DNA of 64,000 bases from positions 162,475,016 through 162,539,015 of the forward strand of contig NC_045439.1 of the NCBI RefSeq assembly GCF_002776525.5, read 5' to 3'. The first letter of the stretch is position 1. Each line of letters opens with the position of its first letter. The notes beneath the pieces were generated by a model. It saw only the letters and a list, made by a program, of their open reading frames with translations. It did no database searches and was not told where the DNA came from. Origin of the DNA: Piliocolobus tephrosceles (lineage: Eukaryota > Chordata > Mammalia > Primates > Cercopithecidae). The position numbers and the translations under genes are program-made. Of the stretch, positions 26,470 to 38,879 are shown piece after piece.

Positions 26470-27739
26470 GCCCCGTGAATGCACCTGGCTACCAGGACAG
26501 CATCAGCCTGCACCCTAAACCCTGCTAACTCCAGGACGTCACTAGCAGAGCCCAACCCACGGTCCAAGTTCACATTCAGCAACTTGCAAGAGTGCTGAAA
26601 ATAAGACTCCACTTATCTTCTCTCCCGTTAAGGAATAGTATTGAAAAAACGCCCGTTTTCCAATTAAAATGATAGCCTTGCAGGCAGGCCCTGCCCAGAT
26701 GGAGAGCATCTCATCCTGTCTGCTGTGCGTGTGGATTCCTGATCTGTGAGGGACGCGCTTCCCAGGAAACAGAAGGATCTGTCCTTTTCCTTTTGCAGGT
26801 TGCCAAGGTGAGCCGCTCAGGAGGCTGTTTTGGTCCTGAGCACTCTGGACTCAGAAAGGAGTGGGGGCAGGAAACGACGGTGAAGGATCTGCAGGAGGGG
26901 CTGCACACCGCCTGGGGCCTGCATGAGGAAGGCTGGGTGAGGATGGGGGGCAAGTGGGTGAGCCCTGTGGACCCAGCTCTTTCCTTGGAAGGGGAGATGC
27001 GGCTGAGGACAGTCAAGGGCAGGGCTGGCTTATGTCACGGGGGTGACGGCTCAGCCTTTAGACATCAGACATCCACCCACCTTCTCAGGAGTGTCGTGTG
27101 GGTGATCCCGTGGGGCTGCTGTCCCCCAGAGGCCCTCCTGCACCTGGACATGTCCGAATCGCCTGGCCTCCCTCCCCGAGGGCCCTCCTTCTCAGCTATC
27201 CCCCTGCAGAAGTCCTTGGCCTTCTCACAGACTCACAGCCTGGGAGGCAGGACATCAACTCATTAAGTCGCACGGAGCTCTGTTTCTTTAAAGAAAGCTT
27301 TATGGGCAACAGAAACCCGATGAACTTAGACACTTAGACATATGGGCGACCACCTCCTCCCCAGTAAGGAGAAGCCTGGAGGCAGAGGGCGGGGAGCCGG
27401 TGCTCGGCCTGCTACTGTCAGGCAGGTCTCCACTGTTCTCGGCCTCTCCCTCCCCTCACAGGATGGCTTCCCAGCCACATCTAAGGCAGGAGGGCAGGAA
27501 GGAGAACTGGCACCAACACGTTTTGATGACGAAGGCAAAGGCTATGGCAAAGGCTCCCACATAGGCCCCTCCTGTCTTATTGGTCAGCAAAATGAGACAA
27601 GCAAGGCTGGTACCAAAGCAGAGAGGAGGCCACGGAGAGGAGGCCCCACAGACAAGGCCCCGGAGAGGAGGCCCCAGAGAGAGGCCTGGAGGTTACGCGT
27701 CAGCTCTGGCAGGTCCTGCACAGACATATTGGAAATAGA

Positions 27740-27860
27740 GTGTGTCCACCAACGCAACAGAAGGAATGCTAGATTTAAATTCAGAAGACCTCAGTTGAAG
27801 TCTCAAACCTTCTAAGCCCTGTAAACTGAGCAAATCCCCCACCACTTCTGTTATATTAAC
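27740..27860 (+). mobile_element. Possible MIR fragment, sense
   Basis: 'gctagatttaaattcagaag' followed by 'acctcagttgaagtctc' resembles a diverged MIR start. Low similarity. Confidence 0.45.
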
Positions 27861-28919
27861 TGAGGTGTTTGTGTTAGTAGGGAAAGGAAGACGCAAAGCC
27901 AGCTGGTGTTAGCCGTAGGGAACATTTACCTCCTGGTGACAGGCAGTCCCAGGTGGCACAAATCCAGATGCAGCAGAGCTCTGTGGCACAGTCAGGACCA
28001 TCTCCCTGCACCCGTGTGCTCTGCCACCAGCCAGTAACACTCAGAGCCAGCCCACATTCGAGCTGCAGATGCTGCAGGCATCTCCTCACCATGGATCCAG
28101 ACATGACTGTGGCCAGAGGAGGGAGTGGGACCCCTATGTCTCCTGAGGTTTGGTCTCAGGGCCAGGAAAATCATTATCAGAAGCTCCTCCCTCTCCCACA
28201 GAAGACACTCCCTCACATCACCTGGACGCCACATGACTTTGCTCTGCCCATCTCTATGCAAGTCCCTGGGCCAGAAACCCAGCTGCCCATCCCTTCCTAC
28301 CATGGGCAGGGGCAGAGAAGCAGGGAGTCTGCTTCCTCTGTGTTTATGAGAACCGTCACCACCTTTCCTGGCATCTCCTGGGCTGGTTGTGGGGTTCACA
28401 TGGGATTAAGAATGTGAGCCTACTATTCAGATGCCAACGATGTTGCAGTCATTTAATAAGATGCCAGCAGGGTTTTAAGGGTATTCCACATGGTATGGGC
28501 TCCATGTGGTGGGGAGAACAAGGCCCCAGGTGTCACTCCCCCAGCTCAAGCCTCCCTCCCAGTTTCCACTGACAGAGAAGCACAGGGGGGTCGGCCTGTA
28601 CATGAACAGCCCTGCCTGTCCTGGCACGCCCAGGTCGTCCTGCATGGGAAGACGACGCATGGATCCAGAGGCAAAACAAGGGCATTTTCAAAACCATGCC
28701 TAGCTCTGTTTGTGACGAACATTGCACACAAAGAATCATATCTCAAGGGTAACTCCTGTGTCTGCAGTACACATTCCACTCAATAGGCCACGCTCTCAGA
28801 ACAGTGAGATTTTCCACCTGACAGAACTCTAGGCATGGACATTCCCTTCAGCGAGTTGGAGAGCCACCGGTCCTTCAAGACCTGGATGTAACCTAAGGAA
28901 AGCAGCAGCCTCAGGGTTT

Positions 28920-29112
28920 GAACATAGCCATGTGCTGCCTGGGTTGGTGTGAACACAGCCACGCGCCGCCTGGGTTGGTGTGANNNNNNNNNNTGTGAAC
29001 ACAGCCACGCGCCGCCTGGGTTGGTGTGAACACAGCCACGTGCCGCCTGGGATGGTGTGAACACAGCCACGTGCTGCCTGAGTTGTTGAGAAAATAGTCA
29101 CGTGCTACCTGG
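28920..29112. repeat. 31-bp minisatellite with an assembly gap
   Basis: About six units of a 31-bp motif starting gaacacagccacgtgccgcc, with unit-to-unit substitutions (cgcgcc, cgtgcc, cgtgct). The last unit decays into flank. Ns at 28984-28993 interrupt the second and third units, so the true copy number is unknown. Confidence 0.9.
28984..28993. other. 10-N assembly gap within minisatellite
   Basis: Both sides are the same 31-bp motif and share the 5-bp end tgtga. Confidence 0.95.
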
Positions 29113-29339
29113 ATTGCCCACAGCCTCTAGATAACCATGGCAGGGAAGAGCTCTTCACTCTTCACGCTCACTTCGCTTCCTCCCCACAGGTTTTCTACCT
29201 TAGGATTGCACCTGCCAGTAACGCCTTAGCACATGAACTTGCCTCCACCTCTGCGAAGGCAGGTTTTTCTGAAGGCTTATTTGAATTGTTCTTAGCTCTT
29301 CATGAAAAGAGCAACCAAAAAGTACTGGGGTCAGACCAG

Positions 29340-29392
29340 AAGTAAGGAAAGAAAGGAAAGGAAGGAAAGGAAGGGAGGAAGGAAGGAAGTTG
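29340..29392. repeat. (GGAA/GAAAG)n purine repeat
   Basis: Runs of GAAAG then GGAAGGAA units. Confidence 0.9.
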
Positions 29393-29544
29393 TTTCAAAG
29401 TATCCAGTGAATCACCTCCAATTTATAGAGCAAATGACATTTCTAAAACCAAGCGAAAACTTCTATTTAAAGTGTTCTTCAGAATGCCAACCCTAGAGAG
29501 TGGAAAGCTGGTGTTTCATGGGGACAGAGCTTCAGCCTGGACTG

Positions 29545-29680
29545 GTGAAAAGATCTCTGCAGATGGACAGTGGCACAACACTGTGAATGTCCCTAATGCC
29601 ACTGAACTGTGCACTTACACACCGTTAAGATGCTAAATTTTAGGTTACAGATATTTTACCCTAATTTCTTCTGTAAAATG
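29545..29680 (+). mobile_element. L1M 3'-end fragment, sense
   Basis: 'ccactgaactgtgcactta' and 'gttaagatgctaaatttta' are the characteristic last 100 bp of L1M elements. Confidence 0.75.
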
Positions 29681-29949
29681 CCCAACCTTGAGTCAATGAG
29701 AAAGGGCCCTGAGGGAGTAAGTGTAGAGTTAACTCCCAACACAGCTGCACTCCTGCCGTGCCAGGAACAGGTGCCTTTCAATCTCCAGAGCTGCTAGATT
29801 AAAATGCTCCTAAGACTGAACACATCCATTATTCACTGCATCCCTGCTTCCAAAGTGTGCTCAGTTAGTAAGTGTCTAATCCCATTTCAGGAATTAGCCT
29901 ATAAACGGCACACACTGATGTCTCTCCTAGAGAAATCTCTTCCACATGG

Positions 29950-30110
29950 ATCCTACATGTTTTGGGGAAATCCAAACTAGCTCACAAGGCCTCTCACTCT
30001 GCATGACCTGGCTTTAAACTTCCCTGTCTGCAGAACCTCCTCCGACATCTCCAGTCTCTCCTCGGGGCCCCGTGCACTCAGGGCACACCTCCGTCCTCGG
30101 TGGCCATCGT
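29950..30110 (+). mobile_element. Possible L2 fragment, sense
   Basis: 'acaaggcctctcactctgca' followed by 'tgacctggc' resembles the L2 'aaggccctgcatgatctggc' segment. Confidence 0.5.
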
Positions 30111-31177
30111 CCTCGCTCGACAGCAGGGGTGTGAATTCACTGTCTGGCACAACGTCAGGGTATAGCAGAGGCTCAGCAAGTTCAAACGAACAGAATCCTC
30201 ATAGTGGATGCGTTTCCAGGTGTCCTCGGATCCTGTTCCTAACTGTTGATGTTAAGTGTAGCTCTGCACTGCCTTCCTGGGGCTGGTTCTTGGATGGGGC
30301 AATTTTAACAGTTCTGCACTCTCGGAAGAACTTGAGGCATCAGTCACCGCCTTAGATGAATTAGTTGTTCACGGACGTTACAGAAACTTCACTGGATGAC
30401 ATTAATCCCCCTTTTCAGCCAAGGAGATAAACTAACCAGACAGACATTGATTTAATAGTCAGAAATCAATCAGAGAACAAAGAAAGCTGGATTATCTAAG
30501 CACACCTGGATACAAGAATAAAAACTTAAAGTGCATCTGACGTGTTGATCTAAGATTCTTCACAATCCCCTTGTGTTCCCAAAGGTGATCAGGCTTCTCA
30601 GATGTGAGGACTCCCCCGCCGTTCTCTCCACGGCAACTGCATCCACAACCTGTGTCTGGTCACCAGAGGTCAGTCTCTCCCAACGCTCTCTCTAATCCAC
30701 TTCTCGCTGTCTCCCAAGTACAATGCCCACCCCCAAAAACACCTTTAATCTTTCTTCCCACGCTTATGGGTTAGAGTCTCCACTTCTAGCTGACCCACTT
30801 GTCCCTCCACTGCTTACGGAGGGACTAAGAGAGAAACAGAACCGCAACTGAGGATGGCTTCTGAGTCAAAATCTGTTTCTAAACCTAAGCATGGCCCACA
30901 CGGGCACGGGGCGGGAACACATCAGCTGTGAGGTGTCAGAACCAGGCATCCCCAGGCCATGGGCCCGGGAAGTCGGGGGCAGCTCTGCAAAGAATGGGAA
31001 GGAACGGAGTTGCCCTGGAGTTGCTCTGTCAAAGCTGAACATGTGTGTCCACTCAGGAAACCATCCAGACTCTCCTTCATTTGCTTTTAATTTCACACAC
31101 ACTAACTGTTGCTTTGGGCTGGATGAAAGTGTGGGCGCGTACCCCTCCCCCAACCCATGCGGTCAGCAGCCCCTTAC

Positions 31178-31271
31178 CTCCCAGGCAGGCACCGAAGGCC
31201 AGGGCATACATGAGCGGCGGCGCAGGCAGGCCGACCTCAGGGTCGCGGCTCAGGTTCAGGAGCACGGGAAT
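31178..31271 (-). CDS. OCA2: OCA2 coding exon 22 (P protein residues ~749-780)
   Basis: A 94-bp minus-strand exon. It translates to IPVLLNLSRDPEVGL followed by PAPPLMYALAFGACLG, plus one G of the next codon, so it ends in phase 1. The acceptor is cctccacag with AG at 31272-31273, and the donor is GTAAGG with GT at 31176-31177. The first residues (IPVLLNLS) continue from exon 21 ...FTATM. The second half (PLMYALAFGACLG) starts a membrane helix that runs into the conserved [12 protein letters not shown] segment encoded by exon 23. The residue inferred as 757 is Arg, where my recollection of the human protein is His. An antisense MIR lies about 0.33 kb upstream in transcription order. The reading frame is open, and the joined codon G|GT gives Gly780. 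Confidence 0.97.
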
Positions 31272-31599
31272 CTGTGGAGGAAAAGGACATTGATGCCACA
31301 TCCCATGGAAGCTCAGAGAAGCTGCCATACTGTGACCAATTTAGAAAATCCAAATGCTTTCTCTCCTTTCAAACTCCAAGGAGCACAGGATTTGTGGAAA
31401 GAAACCGAAGCAAACTTTGGAATCCACAGAAACTTGAGTTTAAACTCATCTGTATGTCTTTGATGCCAGCTACCCCAACTGGTCCTCCTGGTCCTGAGCC
31501 CCACCAGCTGCTGTGGCTCTTACACCGGGTAAAGGTACACAGAGTCTAACACAGGGCCTGAGAACGCAGCCATCAAAGCAGAGCTCACAGAACCCCGCA

Positions 31600-31800
31600 A
31601 GTGCTGTGCTAATTATGCACACATCATCTTGAATCCTCAAACATCCCTCAAGTGTGCTGTTACTCCTTCCTTTGACAGACAAGGAGACCAGGATGCAGAG
31701 AGGCACAGGAGCACAGACCTCAAAAGCAACCCAGCTGGAACTCACACGCAGTTCCCTGACCCTAAAATGCACACTGGGTCCCCTGTGCTAAGCGACTTCT
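31600..31800 (-). mobile_element. MIR SINE, antisense
   Basis: In order: 'tcttgaatcctcaaacatcc', 'tttgacagacaaggagacc', 'agaggcacaggagcacag' and 'cacgcagttccctgacc'. This is the antisense MIR layout. It lies about 330 bp from exon 22. Confidence 0.7.
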
Positions 31801-32915
31801 CGCGGCTGCCCCCTGCCAGGCACCCTGAGCCTGCTAGCCATTCCCAGCATGACGACAGGCACCAGATTCTACAGCCAGGAAGCACCATCCTCTAGTCAGC
31901 CGTGCCAGCCTCTGGTGCAGCTTTCTGACGTTGATATACTTTGCATTACTGTAATCAATGAAACACAGTGGCTGTGAAATTTCTGTAAGAAATCTGTGTT
32001 CAAGGAGCTGGCCCCTTGTGGCTTATTGCTAGAAGGAGCTGGGAAGGACACAGTCATTGAGCCTGCCTCCAGGAGACTCCGGAGAATGGATGGCTTTGAT
32101 GTTCCCACCAGATGCCTCAGGGAGCCCACGGGGTGTGAAGGAGAGAACGCTGGGCCCGCCACCTCAGGCAGTTGCGTATATCAACCTCTCAAAATAGCAG
32201 CAGGCGAAGGAGAGCGCCAATGGTGGCCGATCTGGAGAATGTTACGCAAAAACACAAACGGAAAGTGGACCCCAGTGTGGACATGTGAGTGACATGCAAT
32301 ATTATTCAATGCCGAGAATTAAGGGGCAAGAGAGCCGCCCTCTGCTGGGTGCTCAGTCCCCCGATGTCCTGAAAGGGGTGCCTCAGGGCTCACTTGGGAG
32401 GATCGGTTCACCCTCAGCTCCTGACCACTGCAGCAGGATTTCATGTGAGCGCTCGGCAGCGACCTGCTGGGGCAGGGGGGTCCTCCGCCCCACCCCAGAT
32501 TCTGGGCTTGGCTAGTGGCTTCCTTTGACCGATGAAATGTGGGTGGGTTGGACAGAAGATCTTGTGTTTCTGCCTGCCCCTCTGGAAGGTCAGGCTCTCG
32601 GCCACAATGGAAGATGCAGCCTAGGCACTGGCACTGCTCAGGGGAGTCCTCATGGCGAGGACATGTGGAGCAGGGTCCCCCAGCCCCAGCGGAGTCCGGA
32701 CTAGGAAGCTGCAGCCAAGCCGCTGACCCACGTGCCTGCTACACACGTGTCTCCACAGCCCTGGGTCTGGTTCTCCAGAGCTGCCTTGCAAGGTCTAGAA
32801 AGGAGCCCTTCACATTTGCTGGGTCACAAGCGGCGTGTTGAACAGCTCAATTTTTCATTGTCAGTAGCATCAAATATACGCTGGAAGAGAAATAAGTAAC
32901 ACGCTAGGGAAAGCA

Positions 32916-32952
32916 TCTGATTCTGCATCTATCGATCTGATGCAGAATCAGA
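32916..32952. repeat. Perfect 14-bp inverted repeat with 9-nt loop
   Basis: tctgattctgcatc (32916-32929) is the exact reverse complement of 32939-32952. The loop tatcgatct contains the palindrome ATCGAT. No repeat family recognised. Confidence 0.9.
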
Positions 32953-33559
32953 AACGCCTGGCAGCAGGGTGCTCCCGCGCAGTCCCTGAGGCACTTTTCA
33001 AGCTTTGCTTTTGTCGTCTTATGATAAGCGCGATTATCATAGAGGCTCCTTCACACTTGATGTCTTTGTTCTTTGGAGGAGGGAGCGAAGTGAAACTTCT
33101 CACCACAGCCAGTCATCAATGAGCACAGCTAGCACACACACACGTCGCTGTGAGGCCACAGGGCCCCCGTAGGCGCTGAGCACCACGCTGTTGGTGCAAA
33201 GCCAGCCTCTACCCTACAGGTCTGCACATGCCACCCGCAACAAGGAGACAGAGTCAGAACAACTAAGCACAGGACCCTGGGCCCTTGTTGGGGCACTGCG
33301 GTCTCAAGGGAGGAGGCGATGTCGTCAAGCTTAGTGATGCAGAAATTCCAGCAAGTGCCCTGTGCTGTGAGGTCCACTGCCCAAAGCCAGAGAAAACCTA
33401 CCCCAGGTTCCAAACTGCATACTTACAAGTGCCAGATTCTGTTACAGGCTGATTGCTTCAAAAGTATGCTATGACATTGTTTTCAAATCATGCCCTCTCT
33501 GGGATTTGCAATTCTGATAAGAACCAGCTCCCTAAACTCCAGAGTCCAAGGGTCTCCCC

Positions 33560-34015
33560 ACAGCTCTGTGGTCTGTCCTCCCAAGCCCTGCCTTGTTCAA
33601 GCTCCCCTTCCCACAACGCAAATGCACCATTTGCCCCTTTAATTCTGTCCTCCATGCAGCCGGCCATGACCTTTCCGTCTTTGAAGTCTGCCCATGCAAC
33701 CGACCTGACTCCATACTCTTCGATCTGAGGCAAGCTCTCCCTCGCCAGGCTGTCCTCTGCCTCACACGCTCCAGTCTTCACAGGCCTCGACCTGAGCACT
33801 GCCTGCCACTTCTGTGCCCATGTCCACGTCTCCACCTAGGCACGTGGTCACTCTTGCCCTCACGTAGCCTCCCGCTCAGCCTGTTAGAGGCTTGGGCATC
33901 TCTCCTCTGAGAAGTCTCCCTGAGTTCCCCAGTGTGGCTGCTGTTTTATAATACACTACGCCCAGAGCTTCCTTCCATCACCGCACTCAACACTTCCTCC
34001 TCCACTGGATGGGAC
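33560..34015 (+). mobile_element. L2 LINE fragment, sense
   Basis: L2-like phrases: 'cctctgagaagtctccctga', 'gctgttttataatacacta', and an upstream cytosine-rich coding-like stretch. Confidence 0.55.
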
Positions 34016-34029
34016 CATGTTACCTCGTC

Positions 34030-34195
34030 TATGCTCATTTATTCTTAATTCAGTCAATAATTCTTCATGAATATTCTACTTTGTGTCTGGTTCTGCTCTA
34101 GATACAAGCGATAGAACAATGACTATAAGACACAAAAGTCCCTGCCCTCATAGAGCTTGCTTTAGAGTGGCAGAGAGAGAAAAATGTAAAACTAA
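34030..34195 (-). mobile_element. L2 LINE 3' end, antisense
   Basis: 'gctctagatacaagcgatag' followed by 'gtccctgccctcatagagct' is the antisense L2 3' end. Together with the previous entry it forms a tail-to-tail pair. Confidence 0.7.
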
Positions 34196-34282
34196 CGAAT
34201 GACAGCACAGAAGACGGCAGAGCAGGAAGCTCCCCGAATCCACCTCTGCCTAAAGGATGACTGAACTGTCAGGAACTGTCTG

Positions 34283-34712
34283 AAGCTACCGTATGAGCTC
34301 CCCGTGGCTGCTGTCACAAAGCACCACGAGCTGCGTACTGAAAACATCAGGACTTCATTGCCGTACAGGCAAGAGTCTGAAGCGAGGTGCTGGCCTGGCT
34401 GTGCTCTCCGATGGCTCTGGGGGGGGTCTTTCCTTGCCCCTCTGGTGTCTGCGGCCATCCTGGCCATCCTTGGCTTGTGGGTGCCCCACTCCAGCCACAA
34501 GGGAGCCTTCCCTGTGCCTATGTGTGTCTGTGCCAAAATTTCCCCTTTTCGTAAGGACTTTAGTCATACTGGATTTGGGCTCACCCTAGTGACCCGATTT
34601 AAACTTGATTACCTCTGTAAAGGTCCTATTTTCATATAAGGTTACATTCCAAAGTACCTGGGGTTAGGACCTCAGTATGTTTTGGGGAGACAATTCAATT
34701 CAAAACAGTAAC
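34283..34712 (-). mobile_element. MLT1-type LTR (MaLR), antisense
   Basis: Antisense order of MLT1 landmarks: 'tcacaaagcaccacgagct', 'atccttggcttgtgg', 'actggatttgggctcaccct', 'acctctgtaaaggtcc' and 'cataaggttacattcc', near full LTR length. No internal sequence attached. Confidence 0.85.
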
Positions 34713-35052
34713 AATTTTGGAAGTCTGGAGTGTAGTCAAACACTTTCAGCAACCAGGGGAAAGACTGATAAAAAGGGTTTTGGTGAATTTTGGCTTTTTT
34801 TTTAGTGGTTATCATTCCCCATCTCTCACCCTCTGGCAGGAAGCTATGGGGATGGCAGCACCTGTTTAGAATGTGACTTGCTGATATCAGAGCAGGCAAT
34901 AACGACCTTGTCCTCCAAAAGCTGAGGTTGTGTATGTTGATTGCTGGCCACTGTTTTGATCACTGAGGGGCCAGCACAGAGGCTGGCCATTGTTTCAACC
35001 TCCAAGTGATGAAGCAGCTTCCAGGAAATTTAAAGTGGCAGTAATTATTTCT

Positions 35053-35120
35053 GTACACACACACACCCCTAACACATACACCCCTAACACACACACACGC
35101 ACATATACACACACACACAT
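35053..35120. repeat. Interrupted (CA)n microsatellite
   Basis: CA blocks separated by 'cccctaa' twice, then CGCACATATA and another CA block. Confidence 0.9.
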
Positions 35121-35739
35121 TTTTTGGGAACCAGAAATTTAAGGAAATCTTTGTCAGTGTACTAGTTAATGGTAGAGATAATAGGAGAAAAACTTCAATG
35201 ACCATACACTTTTCAAAAAAGTTTGGAAAACTTACAAATGGATGGCTCCAGCACTCAACGAGAAAGACTCAGTAACATCTGAGGAATGGGAGAATTAGAT
35301 TCCTAGCATTACCACAATATAATACTCAAAATGTCCAGCTCTCAACAAAGATTACACAACATACAAACAAATAGGAAAGTGTGGTCCATTCACAGAAAAA
35401 AAAAAAATGACAGAAATCATCCTGGAAGAAGTCTAGGCATTAGAATTATTAGTCAAAGATGTTAATTCAGCTGTCTTAAAGAAGTTCAATAACTACAGGA
35501 AACCACGGACAAAGAGCTAAAGGAAATCAAGAAAATGATGTACAGACAGAATTTAAATATCACTAAAGAGGTAGAAATTATAAAGAGGAATCAAATAGAA
35601 ATTCTGGAGCTGAAAGTATAATAACTTAAATGAAAACCTCACTACAAGACTTCAACAGCAGAATTGAGGAAGCCGAAGAAAGGATCAGTGAATGTGAAGA
35701 CATGACATCTGAAATCATCAGGGCTTATCGAGAATACTT

Positions 35740-35990
35740 AAATTCGTAAGAGACAGAAAGTAAGATGGTGGCTGCCAAGGCCTTGGGGGAGGAAGGAACG
35801 GGGAATTATTTTTAATGGGTACAGGGCTTTAGTTTTGCAAGGAAAAGAGCTCTGGAAATGGATAGTGGTGATAGTTGTACAATAATGTAAATGTACTTAA
35901 TGGTACCAAACTGTACATATAAAAATGGTTACGATGGTGAATTTTATGTTACATGTGTTTTACCACAATTTAAAAAGTAAATAAAATTTA
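35740..35990 (+). mobile_element. L1M 3' end nested in the L1 block
   Basis: 'tggtggctgccaaggcct', 'gatagtggtgatagttgta', 'ccaaactgtacatataaaaa' and an A-rich tail. These are L1 3' terminal sequences embedded between L1 ORF1-like blocks. Confidence 0.7.
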
Positions 35991-36527
35991 AAATGTCAAA
36001 AAAGAAATTTTTAGGTCTGAGGAGCAGAAAGTAAAAGAAAAGAACAAACAGAGCCCAAAGGACCTGTGGGACACCATCAAATCTACCAATACATGCATTA
36101 TAGGATTTCCAGGAAGAGAAGATGGAGGGAAAGACACAGGAAAAATGTTTAATAGGCATTCAGCCAATAAAGATGTCATCTATGAAGGAATGAAGGACTG
36201 AACTGTAAAGGAAATAAGGACTAAATAGTCTATGCTATTGAAACTAAACTGGTATTATTCATGATAGGTTGTTACACATTTAGGATGTTAATTGAAATTT
36301 CCAAGGTAACCACTAAGAAAATAATTATTAAAATATACAGAAAATTAAAACAAGGTAATCAAAATTGTACACTACAAAAAAAAATCAACTAAATACAAAA
36401 AAAAGAGACAGTAATGGAGAAACCAATAAACAAAAAATCTAAGCTATACAGAAAAGAAAAAAATGGCAGAGTAATTCCTTCTTTATCAGAAATTACATTA
36501 ATTGTAAATGGATTAAACTCTCCTGTT

Positions 36528-36772
36528 CACCTGAGGTCAGGAGTTCAAGACCAGCCTGGCCAACATGGTGAAACCTCGTCTCTACTAAAAATACAAAAAT
36601 TAGCCAGGTGTGGTGGCGAGCACCTGTAATCCCAGCTACTCGGGAGGCTGAGGCAGGAGAATTGCTGGAACCCAGGAGGCAAAGGTTGTGGTGAGCCAAG
36701 ATTGTGCCACTGCACTCCAGCCTGGGAGATAGAGTGAGACTCTGCCTCCAACAAAAGAAAGAAAGAAAAAAA
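36528..36772 (+). mobile_element. 5'-truncated Alu inside L1
   Basis: Starts at the Alu phrase 'cacctgaggtcaggag' and runs through linker, right arm and A-rich tail. L1 words ('attaaactctcc' before, 'cagattggcagattggataa' after) show the insertion split an L1. Confidence 0.92.
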
Positions 36773-38247
36773 AACACAGATTGGCAGATTGGATAAGAAA
36801 CAGGATACATCTATACACAAGTGACTCTCTTTAGATACAAGGACACAAATAAGTTAAAAGAAAGAAAAAATATTTTACATGTAAATAGTAACCAGTAACC
36901 AAAATAGAACTGAGGTGGGTACATTATTGTCAGACAAAATAGAATGTAAACAAAAACAGGTAACAAAAGACAAATAACATATATTTATAAATGACTCAAT
37001 ATAGAAGGAAGATATAACAATTATAAATATTTACACAGAATATATTTACACAAAATATGAAAACAGAACCTGGAAATATATGAAACAAAAATTGGCATAA
37101 TTGAAGAAGAAATAGGTATTTCTACTATAAAAAGGAGAGACATACAACATTCCCCAAGATAAGACCACAAAATAATTCTCAATAAATTTTAAAAGATTAA
37201 AATAATACATGGTATGTTTTCTAATTACAATAGAATGAAACTCAAAATCAGTAACAGAAGGAAAAAGAGAAAATTTACAAATATTAAACAACCAATGAGT
37301 TAAAGAAGAAATTACAAGGAAAATTAGAAAACACCTAAGACAAAGAGAAATGAAAATGCAACATACTAAACCTTGTGAGACTCAGTGAAAGCAGTGCTAA
37401 TAGGAAAATTTACAGCTGTAAATGTATATATTATAAAAGAAGAAATATCTCAAATAAATAACCTAACTTCACACCTTAAGAAACTACAAAAAGGCAAGCA
37501 AACTAAACCTAAAGCTAGGAGAACAAGGGAAGTAAGATAGAGGAGAGATAAATAAGATAAAGAATAGAAAAAATAGAGAAAGTAAACAAAACCAAAAGTT
37601 GACTCCTTGAAAGGATCGACAATATTGTCAAAGTTTTATCTAGACTGACAAGAAAAAGAGATAAAATACAAATGACTAAAATCAACAATTGAAGTGGAAA
37701 CATTATTACCAATCTGGCAGAAACAAAAAGGATTGTAAGAGAATACTATAAACAATTACATGCCAACAAATTGTGTAAACTAAATGAAACAAACACATTT
37801 CTAAAAATACACAATCTATCCAAACTGACTCATGGAAAAACAGAATGTTTGATTAGATCTCTAACTAGTAAGGAGATTGAATCAGTAACCAAAAACTTCC
37901 CAACGAAGAAAAGTCTAGGACCAGATGGCTTTGCTGGTGCATTCCACCAAACGTTTAAAGAAAAATTAACACCAATCTTTCCAAAATTGTTTCAAAACAT
38001 GAAGAAGAGGGAACACTTCCCAACTCATTCCATGAGGCCAGCATTACCCTGATACTAAGTCAGACAAAGCCACTACAAGAAAAGAAAATCACAGATCAAT
38101 GTTCCTGATGGAACTGGGATGTAGTCGATACCAACATTCTTACAGGAAGAAAGGCACAGAAGGGAACCATTGCCTCTACCAACATGAGATCAACGGAAAG
38201 ACCCCAGGGCTTGGGAAAAAAGATGGCAGATAGCAGCACTCAGGAAA

Positions 38248-38314
38248 TAAAACATAATAAAATAAAATAAAATAAAATAAATAAAATTAAATTAAAAACA
38301 AAATAAAATAAAAT
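38248..38314. repeat. (AAAAT)n simple repeat
   Basis: AATAAAATAAAATA-type units with a few interruptions. Confidence 0.92.
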
Positions 38315-38879
38315 AGTGGCAAACGATAAAAAAAGGTTTTCTGTGAGAAAAAGAAATGGTGATGAAAGTTATAAAGGTGCTATTTTTTAAACAGGAATTC
38401 CAGGCTGATTTAGCACTTTAATCTGTATGAATGGACAATTTTATTTAAAAGTAAACGTTGCACAACTAAGCAGCTCAAAAGAATAATGAATAAGTAAAAT
38501 CCACAGCATGCTTGGTGGTACTTAGTGTTACGGGGAAAAAATAGAGTGAAAGGGGAGACGGGGAGGGCGAGGTTGTCAGTTTAGCACTGGGAAGGAGCAG
38601 TTTTGCAAAACTCAGTCAAAGGTGAAGGAGCAAGACCAAGCTCTGATGATCCGTGTGAAGAGAATCTCAGACAGAAAGCACAGAACGTGCAAAAGCCTTT
38701 ATCATCAATGTATTTCAGAGTCGGGGAGCACATGTGCAGGTTTGTTTCAGGGACATCTTGTGTGATGCTTGGATTTACTTCAAATGTTCCTGTCACCCAA
38801 GCAGTGAGCATAGTACTTGCTCGGGAGTTTTTCAGCCCTTGTCCTCATCCCTCACTCCTCCCTTCTGAAAACCCCACTG

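Larger units (their letters stand above)
35150..38130 (+). mobile_element. L1M element, sense, carrying nested insertions
   Basis: ORF1-like sequence at 35560-35700 ('aatagaaattctggagctga'). ORF2 endonuclease-side phrases at 36490-36830. A reverse-transcriptase-side segment at 37770-38050, where the frame reads GPDGFAGAFHQTFKEKL, an L1 ORF2 signature. All frames are broken. It is interrupted by an L1 3' end at about 35740-35990 and an Alu at 36528-36772; L1 sequence resumes after both. Confidence 0.8.

Noticed and set aside
28920..29112. Regular spaced repeats as a CRISPR array
   Set aside because: Head-to-tail 31-bp units without spacers in a primate intron: a minisatellite.
30891..31463. 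190-codon plus-strand frame overlapping exon 22
   Set aside because: It is antisense to the real OCA2 exon and has no family resemblance.
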